This document shows positions 11,732-22,926 of a DNA stretch of 64,000 bases, in pieces (the stretch's first letter is position 1; each line of letters opens with the position of its first letter). The stretch lies in NCBI GenBank assembly GCA_947311845.1, contig CAMZMU010000020.1, positions 33,929,946-33,993,945 on the forward strand, read 5' to 3'. This DNA is from Poa pratensis. Its lineage: Eukaryota > Streptophyta > Magnoliopsida > Poales > Poaceae. Both the position numbers and the translations under genes were made by a program. The notes beneath the pieces are model-generated. The model did no database searches, had not been told where the DNA came from, and saw only the letters and a list, made by a program, of their open reading frames with translations.

Positions 11732-11744
11732 TGGTATCAGAGCA
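11732..11744 (+). other. Primer-binding site of element D (tRNA-Met type)
   Basis: TGGTATCAGAGCA, complementary to the 3' end of initiator tRNA-Met, starts 5 nt after the 5' LTR. Confidence 0.9.
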
Positions 11745-14566
11745 CCAAGCTGGCTGTAGACTACCCTAGCATGGAAATCCCAACCATACTTGCGCCCGAC
11801 AAAGAGCCCGATGGATTTAACCCATCTTTGCCTAACCAGCATGGCTATTGTCAGACAACGTATGGTGCAGTAGATTCTTGTCTCAATCTTCCACCATAAG
11901 GCTCGCCGGTTTCTTCCATGAGAAGTAATCGACATCACCTAGTAGATAAGACCCAAATCCCAGCTGCATAGATATCCTCACCATTCTTGCTAACCATGGT
12001 ACATCTTTTCTCTCTATAGTCGGTTTCCAAGTGAAACTTTTAGGAAGTTCCCTCTTTCCCCATAACCTGAGGTTAGTGTGAGTGGCGGTTTTGTGCCTAT
12101 GTTACTTAAGCCGGGAAATTTTGCGATTTTATTTGCTTCTTCATGATTCGACTCTTTTCGCTTTTTCCAAAAATTGCCGAGTTTTGTTTTCCGCCTTGTG
12201 TTAATTCCGCAGGAGTTCTATCAAAAGATTGTGTCAGCTCTCAGTAATCCAAGCCCAACAGGAGGAAGCACAACTCAACAGTCTGCCAGAAATAAGGACC
12301 CCAACACCTAGTCAATCAGCACAAAGCAAAGTCAGTATCGATGAGCCCGAGTCTTTCCCCAAAATATACTCAACGACAGTCTATCAACCACAAACTATAT
12401 ACTTGAAGACACGCCAACAACAACCTGGAGATCTGGTATCTGGTATGGTATATGTGAATTTACATTATGTCTTTTCACTTATTTGGTGCACACACGTATT
12501 AGCTGGACGCCAGGAATGAGGTTTGCAAAAATGGAAATATTCTTGGTTGCCTGGATTACGATGACACTCATATGCATCAAACTAGTGGAAATATATAATG
12601 CCCAATTCAACTTGTTCTGTTCAAACAAAGCAAGCGTCTGCCAGGTCAAAGAATTTTACAACGAGTACAGAGTATTTCTCTCCAACAAGCAGCCCTCATG
12701 ATTGGAAGAAATACTACACCGTGTACAAGATTTATCATCGGGCGTCGTTCTCTTGAAACTAATATGCTCGAGAATCAGCAATATCCGCGCCATGAGAAGG
12801 GAAGCTCAAGTATTTTCCAAGATGGACTCAAATATAAAGTGAGGTATGCCTCGACGACAGTCTGACATCAACTCGCACCACCGGTATGATATGCCAGAAT
12901 TTCAGCAATGCATTTTTTGAATCACCAATATTCCCGCAACCGTCAGGACTATGGAAAATAGTTGTGATCTAATATTTCGATAAGCATGGGAGTACCATCG
13001 TGATCATCATGCCCACATGGTCCCGCTGAAGCAAGTAAGCACTCCTTCCACTCGGCTGTGCAAAGGAAGTCGCGCCACCATCAAGATTTCAGCAAGTACA
13101 ACCCGTACAAGTATGTCAGTATGAGGCAGAATATTTTCAAGGCACTGCTAATCTGGAATAAAGCTACGCGACCGTCAAAATTTCAGCAGTGTACCACATG
13201 TACAACAGGCTCAGTCTATACACGAACACTACCAGTACCTACATCAGAAGCTTTCTAAAGAGCAAGCTACAGAGATTTAACCTACGTCATGCCAACCACC
13301 ATCATGGGAAGAAAAGATTCAGCATGTACCTACGTGAACGCGACACCTCGAGCATCTCAGAAAAGTCACTCAGTCTTCTCGGAATAATTTCAAAAGTTTG
13401 GTCCAATATTGATACATCAACTTTTGGCTCACCTTGGAGCTGAAACAGCACTACAAAATTCAAATGATGTGGATAATAAGTTGAGCCCGAGCGTCAAAGA
13501 AATACAAGGAAAAGTACGGTTATGCAACCAGAAAATTTCTCGGATGATCATGTTACACGTTGGAACAACTACTCAGCTTGCGGAACAGTCAACATCAACA
13601 AAAGGAAATAGATTGCCTATACGTATGCGAGTCAAGAAATTCTCTCGCTACCAGCGTGGTTACAGGCATACTATCACTGACTATTCAGATTTCGCTAGTT
13701 ATGGCGAGTAGAAGCTAGCAGAAATAAACGGACAAGAAGACCTCATCTCCATCAACCGTCCTGGTGAAGATATTGAAGTCTATGGATCTGTTCGATCACT
13801 ACAAACCTCTCGCAGACGCAAGGGGAATAAGGCAATATGGAAATAAGAGTCCAAAATTTCAGCTCTGAAGTCAGAAATAAAAGTTCACATACTTGAGGAT
13901 TTTCAATAGCCAGTGATGGAAGCGGCGCCATCAGTACGTCACTCCTAGTTCATAAAATCTTCATTTCTCTCGCCCGAGGAAAAACAAATGTGCCAAGATG
14001 GCAGTACGCAAATTGTGGTGGCACCAAAACAAGGTCAGCTTGCCATCAGAAAAATTGTCAGCCGTGCCGTCAAAACTCCAAGCATCCGTGAGATTCGTTC
14101 AACTTTCTCAGAGTTCCTAATACGGATATCAAGTGGCTAAAGTCAGATATGTGGAAATGCTATCAACGTCGGGAAATGCCTAAGTAATGAGAAAACCATA
14201 CGATAAGCCAAGGATCAAAGTACACGCATGGTACGGTTGGTGCAGGAATCCCAAAATGACCACAATGGTCAACCGGGAGTTATGTGATGCATGGCTGAAC
14301 CACGACGAAGAATTTCGACTTGACCCCAGCTTGAGAACCGCATTGTTGTCAGCACAAATTAAGACCATAGACAAGAGCCTGTCAGATGATGATTTCAGTT
14401 ACTCAAGCCCAATAAAAAGCACGCTTATGGCATTGAATTCAAGATTAAAGACCCTGTCAAGACAGATGAGAAGATCAAGAGAAAACGGACAAGGAATAAG
14501 GTTGACCAACAGGTCAATCTAAAGGTATGTCACTAACCTTGGAAATCATGAGGACGCGATTCTTTT
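11745..14566 (+). other. Internal domain of element D, no coding capacity seen
   Basis: 2.8 kb between PBS and polypurine tract. Short frames exist (for example around 12229 and 14187) but none shows gag, protease, reverse transcriptase or integrase motifs. This is typical of a LARD interior, which is thought to serve as packaged RNA rather than mRNA. Confidence 0.75.
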
Positions 14567-14580
14567 AAGGGGGGTAGGTC
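14567..14580 (+). other. Polypurine tract of element D
   Basis: AAGGGGGGTAGGTC directly abuts the 3' LTR start TGTAACACCCC at 14581. Confidence 0.85.
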
Positions 14581-17500
14581 TGTAACACCCCGATTTTCAC
14601 TAACCGGTTTTTCTGAAAAGGGGTGAACTAAAAATTTGCGAAAACCTTTTAACTTGGATTTCTCTGGGTTTTATAAAAACTCATTTGAACTTTTGGTGAT
14701 TGATGTACCTCTCTTTGTCCCAACCCCGGGAGTATTCTCTGAATATTTCGGATCACCTTTGATCCCGTTCATTAGGGTTTTCTTTATAAAACCTTAATGC
14801 CTTTTCTATAGAAAACGAAAACCGATATCTCGCCTCTCCAAAGCAACTCTCATTTACCTTGCTCAGAAAATTCCGCCAAAAATCCCAGAGACACCTATCC
14901 TCATGTATATCCCAAATATGCATGAACATCGCCATGACCTATGCAACTTTTCAGATTGAAGAAATTACCAAATCTGCCACTACCGGGCCATTAAATCCAA
15001 AACCCCACTTCCACTCCACCATAAATCTTGTCCACCTGAGGAAGTGTTTCATATCCCATTGTAAGCCACCCCAAGAAATTTGGGATCATTTGGATCAACT
15101 TTTTCTTGTAGGACACCCATCGAACACCTTCTGCCCTTTTCGAAACCCGAAAATTTTTACACATGAAACTTTCTCCAAATTGAGTGAAACTGGACCACAT
15201 TGCTCACATACCAGTAGAACACCACCGGAAAAAATCCCAGCTCCATTGGGATAGAGGAAGTCCCTTTTCTTTGCATCGAACACCTTGAGGGCATTTGAAT
15301 TTTTCAAAACTTTGTACTAGAATTTTTTCCCAATTTGGTGTTTTGCTTGTTGTCTGTTGTTTGTGGCAGTAGTGGAACCAAGTGACGCGACCCGTTTTCT
15401 TTTTAGTGCCCTAAATCGTCGGGAACGCGAACCACGCCGCTCGCGTCGCGCTCTGGCCATGCCGATGTCGGCATGGTACTGTGCAAACCCTAACCCCAGC
15501 CCTATCCTCTGCTGCAGTACGTCCAAGTGCGCTACTGCACCTCCAGCTCGGCCTCCCCATCCCCTCCCCCTCCTTATCTCCTCCCTGTAGGAGAAAAACG
15601 TAAGCAATGACCTCGGCCGGCCATCAATGGCCGCCACGGCCACCACCTACCTCTCCCCCTCCCCTGCCCTTAAAAAGAGACCCCAAGCCCTCCTTGGAAG
15701 CACAACTCTCTCACCTTATTCCCTCTCCACCTCATAGTGTAGCCAATAGATCGGGTGCTTCGCATGATCGAGCTCGAGCAACGGCCGCAATGGACGAAGC
15801 TTCGGAGCACAAGGCAGCTCTGCACCCGTAGCTCTCCCATCCTGGCCGAAGCCCTCCCCGAGCGCGGTGTGGTCTGGCGTGGCCGTTCCCGCCATCGGAC
15901 TGTCCCCATGCCGCCCCGACAGTCGGCGCCGTGACCTGCCGCCATGCCTGAGCCAGGCGAGCTTGAAGGCGACGCTACCCGTGGCCTCCCTCTTCTGCCC
16001 GAGGCCATCCCCGAGCGCGGTGGGCTGCGGCATGCGCGTCTCCACCGATTCCCGGCGTCCCCATGAGCCTAGAGGCCGGCGCCGTCGTCCTCCCGTGCGG
16101 CCTGTGCCCTTCCCGTACGTGAGCCAAGCTAGCAAGCAGGAGATGAATAGTGATCTGATCAGCGCATTTTCAGCTTTACGTCTTCCTCAAGCCAAAGCGT
16201 ATTTCTCTGGTTTATGCTTTCCGGTTCGGAAAGCGTATTTCTCTGGAAGACACAACTAGCCCAGCCTTCGGCGGCGGATAGCTATCCACCGCGCGCGCGC
16301 GTCGGATAACTAACAGTCGCACGTCCGTATCTTTGGAACCGTGACTCCGATTCAGGTGATCCAAGTTTCTAAATTCTTGTTTCGACGAGCTCTATCCAGT
16401 GGGTCTATTTTTCCCATGTTGTGGATTAGTTAGTTTCGTGGCCATTATTTTATGTGTTGTATGTCCCTCCGTGTTTAGGCGTTTTTCGGGATTCTAAACC
16501 GCGACGAGTCCGAGACTGCCCAAACCATCAGGAACCCGTCTTCGCAGGCAAGCTAACCACTTGCTATGAGCTCCTGCCTAGTTTATCTTGTTGTGCTTTG
16601 CCTGCTAGTCAATATTGATGTTGGTTCCTATGATTTCATGTGTATGCTTACATGCCTTGTTTATTTCCCGAGCATAGACAGCGGTGCCATGTTGTATTAT
16701 AAATTGTCGCATTACTTTATAATTGTTTATCTGTGCCTCACCCCCGTTCCCGAGGCGATGGGCTGGAGGAACCGCCACAGTCAAGGGAATGGGAAGTAAT
16801 ACAACTGTGCGCCTCGCCTTGCGTGGCTTTGTCAACTATAAAACATGCTTGTTTGCTTCTTCTTCTTCGCCGAGGTGAGGAGCAGACGAATGTCGTCTTA
16901 TGATCCTCGGAGTTGGGGGCATTTGCCAAATGAGTTATTTGCTTCTTCTCCCTCCGTCAAACGTGGTTGGCATAAGCCCGCCTGGACTGCGACGCTTGGG
17001 ACATTTGCTTTCCATTTGGTTCTTTTTGCCAAGATTGCTGACACCACGTCGGGTTAATCCTTGAGTGGAATGGATGCTTTCTTTCTTATGAATGCTTTTC
17101 GGTTCATTGTTTGGAGGCTGCATGCCTCACCAACTTTGTAATTAATCTACGAGGGCGCTGGCTGGAAGACCGCCACAGTCGTCCGATTTACCCACTGTGC
17201 TATTTTCTGTGAACACTGATTCATGGTGGCGCCGGCTGGAGGAACCGCCATAGTCACCCAGTCAATACAAACAAACTATTGCTTGAAATACTATGTTGCT
17301 AATATCTTGATGTTTGATGATATATATTGTTATGATATTGTGATTATTGTGTTGGACTAATCCTCTGTTGTTTGGACTTGTGATGATGAAACTTGATTAA
17401 ATGAAACACCCCTCCAAACATCGATATGGTCAGTCCATAGTGCCACTAACCTGAACATCGAAAGCACTGCCACTGTCGCTCATATGGGCGGGCCTTGACC

Positions 17501-18781
17501 TACGTAACCTATTGAGCCTCCTTTGATGCTACCATTTTGGCAAGATTAGTCGGTTACCTTTGTGGTCGGGGCTAGTCTTGTGAAGGTTCCGGAGCTAGGC
17601 GTCGCTCATCTGTTGGGGGCGTGCCGGATTCACTTCGTCATAAGACATAGAGTTGTGTCGGTAGCTATATAGGGAGTGTCTTGGTAGCGTGAACGGTCGG
17701 GTGAGTGTATCTTGCTGAGTTCGCCTTAAGGATGATATCCTAAAGTACCGGCTGAGTGGGGTGCACTTAGATGGGTGGTATCTGCAACCTCTCGAGAGTG
17801 TCAAATCTGGATGTCTAGCCTCGTTCCAAGGTTATGGAACAACAGTTCAGTGTCGGTCACACTATTTTCTTTGTCGAGTCAGGAGGTTAAACATAAGTTC
17901 TGTTTGAAAGAAAGAGGAACAACCTGATGTCACTAAATGAACAATAAGATGATGCAGGGAATGTTACTTGAGCTGTGGATGGTTACCGTGTTTCGGGGTG
18001 ACGGTGTGATCGTTGGGAGCCTAGAGTTAGGCCTGAGCCAACATCACTCGTGCCTTCCCAAGTGAAAGGATGAGGCCAGTGGGCCTAGCAGTTGACAGAT
18101 GTAGTAAGGCCGTTGGGCCTAGTTGTAATGAGAAATATTGTTATGTTACTTGGTACCAAATGGTACACCCGTTTACTCGTCACAGGTAAGCCCTTTGTAT
18201 GATTGCTGGTGCACGATCCAACCCCACCTGGCTTGGATTCTGTGCTGGTGATACCCCCGTTGCTTGCTTATGACATGTTTGGTTGTCAATGCCATGCTAC
18301 TGTTATGACATGTATCTACTGTACACCTTGCCATGTTGTAGGATTTTATTTGCAGTATATATGTTGCTGCATGATTGTTGGATTGTTTGTAGTGAGTGGC
18401 GATTCTTACTGAGTGCATACAAATGTACTCACGGGCCTTGTGTTTGTGGCCAGATATTGGCGAGGATTCATCTTCTACCTTAGCCAGAAGTGGAGCAAGA
18501 GCGTGCTAGGATCAGTAGCCCAGCCAGATGCCTGTGGAGTGGAGCCGCTCCAAGCCGTTGCCTTAGTCGTCTTCCGCTGCCAGTTAAACTCTGTCCTGGG
18601 CCAGGCTTGGCAAGTTATTTTGTAATGCCTCGATGGCCTTGTAAACCTTTTGTAGCACTTTGTGCCTGATTGTGTAATGATTTCTGCTATGTTGCATTGT
18701 CGTAACGTGCGGCCAGATATCTTGGGCTGGCGCACGGGGCGACCGCCTCTCTGGAAAATATGTGCCAGAGCGGGTGCCACA
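14581..18781 (+). repeat. 3' LTR of element D (about 4201 bp)
   Basis: Aligns along its whole length with 7535-11726 and ends GGGTGCCACA, followed by the target duplication CCGTC. Differences include C-run 3 vs 4 and G-run 3 vs 4 near the start. The second 22-bp motif copy is altered (GGCTGGAAGACCGCC near 17160). Confidence 0.92.
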
Positions 18782-19700
18782 CCGTCCTTGAGCACTCTCG
18801 CAAACGCCAGGCTTCCAGGATTAATTTCCTTCACGAAGGGGGCGCCAACACGAAATTCTTCCACCTTCGCGTCAACTCTCGCCGCCACAAAAATGTCATC
18901 AAAAGGCTCAAGCGTAACGAGGGACGGGTCATCAACCATGTCGAGAAGGAACAACTCATCCATGATCACTTCACTGCAACGCTGGGGGGCCACCTGTGCG
19001 CCCTCTAGACTTCAACTGGAATGTCGTGGACCCAAACATTGAAGACCTTGATGATCTTGGTCTGCCTTTCTCTAAGGAGGAGATTAAGAGTGCCATATTG
19101 GACCTTCCAATTGACAAAGCTCTCCCGGGCCGGACGGATTCACCTCCATTTTTTTCCGCTCTTGTTGGCCTATCATCAAGGAAGATCTTATGAGATTCGT
19201 AAACTCTTTCTCAGAGCCCTCCATCAACAACTTCCAGGTCATTAACACTGCCAACATTGCACTATTGCCAAAGAAGGATGGCGCTGACTGCATCAAAGAT
19301 TATCGCCCCATTAGTCTCATTCACATGATACCTAAGATCATTGCCAAAGCTATGGCCACAAGACTGCGCCCTAACATGAAAGACATTATCTCTAGTAGCC
19401 AGAGCGCCTTCATCAAGACTCGAAGTATCACGACAACTTCGTGTACGTGCACAATATTGCCAGACGCCTGCACCGGAACCGCACACATGCTCTCCTCATA
19501 AAGCTCGACATTGCAAAAGCATTCGACTCTGTTCGCTGGGACTACTCACTGTACCTTATGCAATGTCGTGGGCTCGTGGCATCCCCCCACGTTGGCCCAC
19601 TTGGTCGTCGCTCATCCTCTCGACCGCCACCTCTCGGGTTCTCCTGAACGGCATCCCTGGCAAGGAGATTATTCATGGCCGAGGTCTGCGACAGGGAGAC
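18782..19700 (+). mobile_element. LINE fragment, right part (reverse transcriptase N-terminal half)
   Basis: Continues the LINE after element D: RINFLHEGGANTKFFHLRVN, then SAILDLPIDKA, DYRPISLIHMIPKIIAK, SQSAFIKTRSI and LLIKLDIAKAFDSVRWDY, which are the early reverse-transcriptase blocks of plant L1 elements. The frame is broken by several 1-bp changes. It stops at GRGLRQGD (19700), just before the catalytic YADD region, where element E1 starts. The missing 3' half should lie beyond the right edge of the window. Confidence 0.88.
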
Positions 19701-21688
19701 TGAAAGTGCATGTTGCCCCCATGCGTGGTTTTGGTAATTAATGACAATCCTTATGGACTAATGTTTGCATTGAGATATTCTTGTAGATCTTGTTCATAGG
19801 AAAAGATTGGAGTTCATGTGTTGGACTCTAGAATCTTACATGGTAAAGTGTGGCTTGGAAAAGATGATTGAGGGAACATTCATGTTTATCTCCAAACCAT
19901 CATATATGTCAAGAGAAGAAGATGAAGTGCAAGTTCAATATGATCCATCTCGGAAGATATCATTTGATTGAATCTTGCAATGGATACATGAAGACGGAGC
20001 TAAGCGAGGCTCTCCCATAATGGAGTATGGGGGAGTATTTGGAGAAGTCTTCATCAAGCATGTGCTAGCAAGCATGATCAAGAAAGGTGTTCCAACTTGA
20101 GAGAGTCCAGATCGTCATCATTTAACTCAAGTGGAATGCGCAAGGCAAAAGTATGATCTTGATAGGGTTTCTATTTTACCGGTCTCATGTTGTTAGTTCG
20201 GAGACCGGGTTATATGATAGATACCGTACTATCAAGAGGGGCTTTCGAGTGAGTAACTTGATCGCATCTTTGTGGAGAGCTCAAACCTTTGCATACTTGG
20301 CATATCATTTTTCTTGGTTCTTATTTGGTTTTTATCCATGTGTGTTTTTAGAGCTTGTGTTCATCTCCATATCAAGATCTAGTTCATCAAAAACATATTT
20401 CATATGAATATCTTGTCGTGTTTTTGATGTTGGAGGTTTTACCGGTTTGTCTTTTCTAGAGAGGTCAAACTCTCCTCTTGTGGTTTCCTCCTCACATGAT
20501 GGACTATGATGTTTCTCTACATGATCTTGTAGAGCTCTTCGTTGCGATTCCAACGAGCCCAAGATCATCGAAAACGGAGTCCGGATGAAAAAGTTATTAC
20601 CATCTTGGTTTTGCTGTTTCTGTGCGAGTCTCTGGCTAAACCGGAATATCCGGGTCTTGTTGGGCCAGATATTCCGGGGGCAGATATTCTGGCCCTAAAA
20701 AGTGTTTTTGTTCTTTTCGAGCCCCGAGTGCGAGCCTCTGTCTAAACCGGACATTTGGGCCGGATATTTTGAATGGGGCCGGATATTCCGGCCCTTGCAG
20801 CTGCAACGGCTATATTTCGGGGAGGGACTATAAATATCCCTCCCCTTCTTCAACCTCAAGCTAAGCACGTTTTCCCCTCTCTCTCCAGCCATTGTTGACC
20901 TTGGAAAGCTTGCCCCTCTCTCAATTCCTCCCATGATTCTTGCATATCTTTGAGGGAAAAGTGAGAGGAGATCTAGATCTACATTTCCACCAATCTATTC
21001 CTCCTCTAAGTGAGGGGAACCTAGTAGATCTTGATCTTGGAGTTCTTGTGTGGTTCTCTTATTTGTTCTTCCTCTCTTATCCCCCCCACAAGCATTAGTT
21101 GCTTTTGGTGGGATTTGGGAGTGAAGGACTTGAGCACTTCTTGTGTTCTTGCCTTTGCTTTTGTGCATCGGTTTGCTCTCTCCACGAGGATTCATGGAAG
21201 TGAAAGATTGTGAGCTTGTTACTCTTGGGCCGTTGGACCCTAGACGGTTGTTGCTGACTTGAGAGCTCCCAATCCTTTTGTGGGTTGTGCCTCAAGATTG
21301 TTGTAAAGGCTCCGGATTCCGCCTTGAAGGATTCCGATAGTGGAAGGTGAACCGAGCTTTTGGGCAAGGTTTATCGGAGAATAGGGTGAGGCCATTTGTG
21401 GCATTTGAGTTTGAAACTCACACCCCTCCAACGAGACGTACTCCCCTAAAAAGGAGCAACTCGGGAATACATCATCGTCTCCGCGTGCCTCGGTTATTTC
21501 TATACCCGAGCTCTTTACTTATGCACTTTACATTGTGATAGCCTTCGTGCTTGAAGTCCTTTATCTTGATATCACCTTGTTGCTTGTCTTGCTTAGCATA
21601 AGTTGTTGGTGCACATAGGTGAGCCTAGTATATTTAGGTTGTATGCTTGTTAAATTAAAACACCTAGTTTTATTCCACATTTATCAAG
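19701..21688 (+). mobile_element. Element E1: partial LTR (TGAAAG-type), cut by E2
   Basis: Starts TGAAAGTGC directly after the LINE codons, with putative target duplication GAGAC (19696-19700) whose partner is outside the window. It has a core promoter (TATAAATA at 20829-20836) and a 3' part from about 21262 to 21520 that is a diverged duplicate of 22434-22700 in E2. It is therefore a related LTR family, interrupted at 21688 before its own TTTCA end. It carries no coding region here. The orientation matches E2. Confidence 0.7.
20642..20836 (+). promoter_or_regulatory. E1 LTR promoter: CGG-N5-CCG dyads plus TATA box
   Basis: Perfect dyads lie at 20642-20652 (CGGAATATCCG) and 20780-20790 (CGGATATTCCG). 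Decayed versions with one or both arms changed G to A or C to T are at 20666-20676 and 20681-20691, with weaker ones at 20748 and 20761. TATAAATA follows 39 bp after the last dyad. This layout suggests an upstream activating array, which is inference. Confidence 0.55.
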
Positions 21689-22874
21689 TGAAAGGGCATA
21701 TCCTTCCCCAAGGTGTTTTGATGTTTGTTGACAACACAATTAGATGTCTAATGTGTGTGCTAAAAGTGTGCAGGAATATATCATTTAATGTTGCACAGGT
21801 TTTGTCTCAAAAAGGAAGAAATGCTGACTTTATTGCATCCGCCGGTACTACCGGGTCCGTCCCGGTACTACCGGGTGACTCCAGAAGTTTGTCGTGCGGA
21901 ACTACCGCGGGCAGTACCGCGTCCAGTACCGGAGCTCAAATAACCTTCTGTACTCGCGCAGTTTTAATCCGGTAGTAGCCCCGGTAGTGGCGCGGTACTA
22001 CCGGGAAGGGAGCACTACCGGACCCGGAGGTCCGGTACTACCGATGCGCGCCTGAGAGGAGGCGTTGACCAGTCTTCGAGATGCCGTCGATTCCCTGCCG
22101 GTCGGTACTACCGCTGCGGGCAGTTTTCAGCTTCAACGGACAGAAATCTGGGAGGGGTATTTATTCCCCTCCACCTACCTCCGGCTCCCTAGCTTGACCA
22201 CATTGAAGAACACCATTATTGCAAGCTCAACATTTGTTAGATCTCCCAATCCCTCCACCCAAACTCGTTGATACTTGGAGGATTGAAGGGGAAGGCCCGG
22301 ATCTACATCTTCACCAAGCCGTTCTTCATTTCCCCCTCATTCACTTGAGGGACCCTTTGCTAGGATTTCCTTTGGGAAAACCTAGCTCATTATTGTACTC
22401 ACTTGTTGTCTTTGTGACAGATTTATAGCTGTTCGGGAGCCCCCAATCCTCTTGTGGGTTGTGCCCCGGATCGTTGTTGTAAGGGCTCCGGATTCCGCCT
22501 TGAAGGATTCCGATAGTGGAAGGTGAACCAAACCTTTGTGGTGCGGTTCATCGGAGAAGAAGGTGACGCCTTTGTGGCGGTTGAGTTTTGACCTTCGTGG
22601 TAGCTCACACCTCTCCAACGAGACGTACTCCCCTAAAAAGGGAGGAACTCGGGATTACATCCGTGTCTCCGCGTGCTTTCACTTCGGTTACTTCTATCCT
22701 TGTTTATATTCTTTACTTCGTGTATCTTGTTTAGTTGTTAGCTTGTCATATAGGTAAATTCACCTTAGTTGCATATCTAGAGAATTTACCTTTTGTGTCA
22801 AGCCTAATTTGAAAAAGTACTAAAATTAAAGTAGCACCTATTCACCCCCCTCTAGGTGTCATACGATCCTTTCA
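21689..22874 (+). repeat. 5' LTR of E2 (1186 bp)
   Basis: Begins TGAAAGGGC and ends GATCCTTTCA, so the ends form the 6-bp inverted repeat TGAAAG/CTTTCA. It is followed after 2 nt by a tRNA-Met PBS. Confidence 0.85.
21843..22164 (+). promoter_or_regulatory. E2 LTR promoter: six CGG-N5-CCG dyads plus TATA-like box
   Basis: Perfect 11-bp dyads at 21843, 21863, 21897, 21993, 22033 and 22103. Five are CGGTACTACCG and one is CGGAACTACCG. Extra half-sites and inverted versions (CGGTAGTAGCC) lie between them. TATTTAT at 22158-22164 follows 45 bp after the last dyad. Function as an enhancer is inference. Confidence 0.6.
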
Positions 22875-22876
22875 AT

Positions 22877-22889
22877 TGGTATCAGAGCC
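22877..22889 (+). other. Primer-binding site of E2 (tRNA-Met type)
   Basis: TGGTATCAGAGCC, two nucleotides after the LTR end. Confidence 0.88.
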
Positions 22890-22926
22890 TCGGCTCTCTT
22901 GTTGGGCTTAACCACCTAAGAGAAGT

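Larger units (their letters stand above)
7535..18781 (+). mobile_element. Element D: 11.2-kb non-coding LTR retrotransposon (LARD-like)
   Basis: Both LTRs start TGTAACACC and end GCCACA, giving TG...CA termini, and the element is flanked by the 5-bp duplication CCGTC (7530-7534 and 18782-18786). It has a primer-binding site for initiator tRNA-Met and a polypurine tract. LTRs are about 4.2 kb and the interior only 2.85 kb, with no recognisable gag or pol. That fits the large retrotransposon derivatives (LARDs) described in barley and relatives, which depend on proteins from another element. Removing it restores the LINE frame (GLAV joined to LEHSRKRQ), which proves the boundaries. The LTR ends and tRNA-Met PBS resemble those of element C. 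Confidence 0.92.

Noticed and set aside
11732..11744. tRNA gene fragment
   Set aside because: Matches only the complement of a tRNA 3' end next to an LTR, i.e. a primer-binding site; no cloverleaf sequence follows.
21841..22113. CRISPR-like repeat array
   Set aside because: Repeats are 11 bp with irregular spacing, in a plant LTR promoter; there is no spacer structure or cas gene.
19701..22874. A single 3.17-kb LTR for the Copia element
   Set aside because: A second TGAAAG terminus occurs at 21689, and a ~270-bp segment is present twice (about 21262 and 22434), so two related LTRs with one inserted in the other explain it better.
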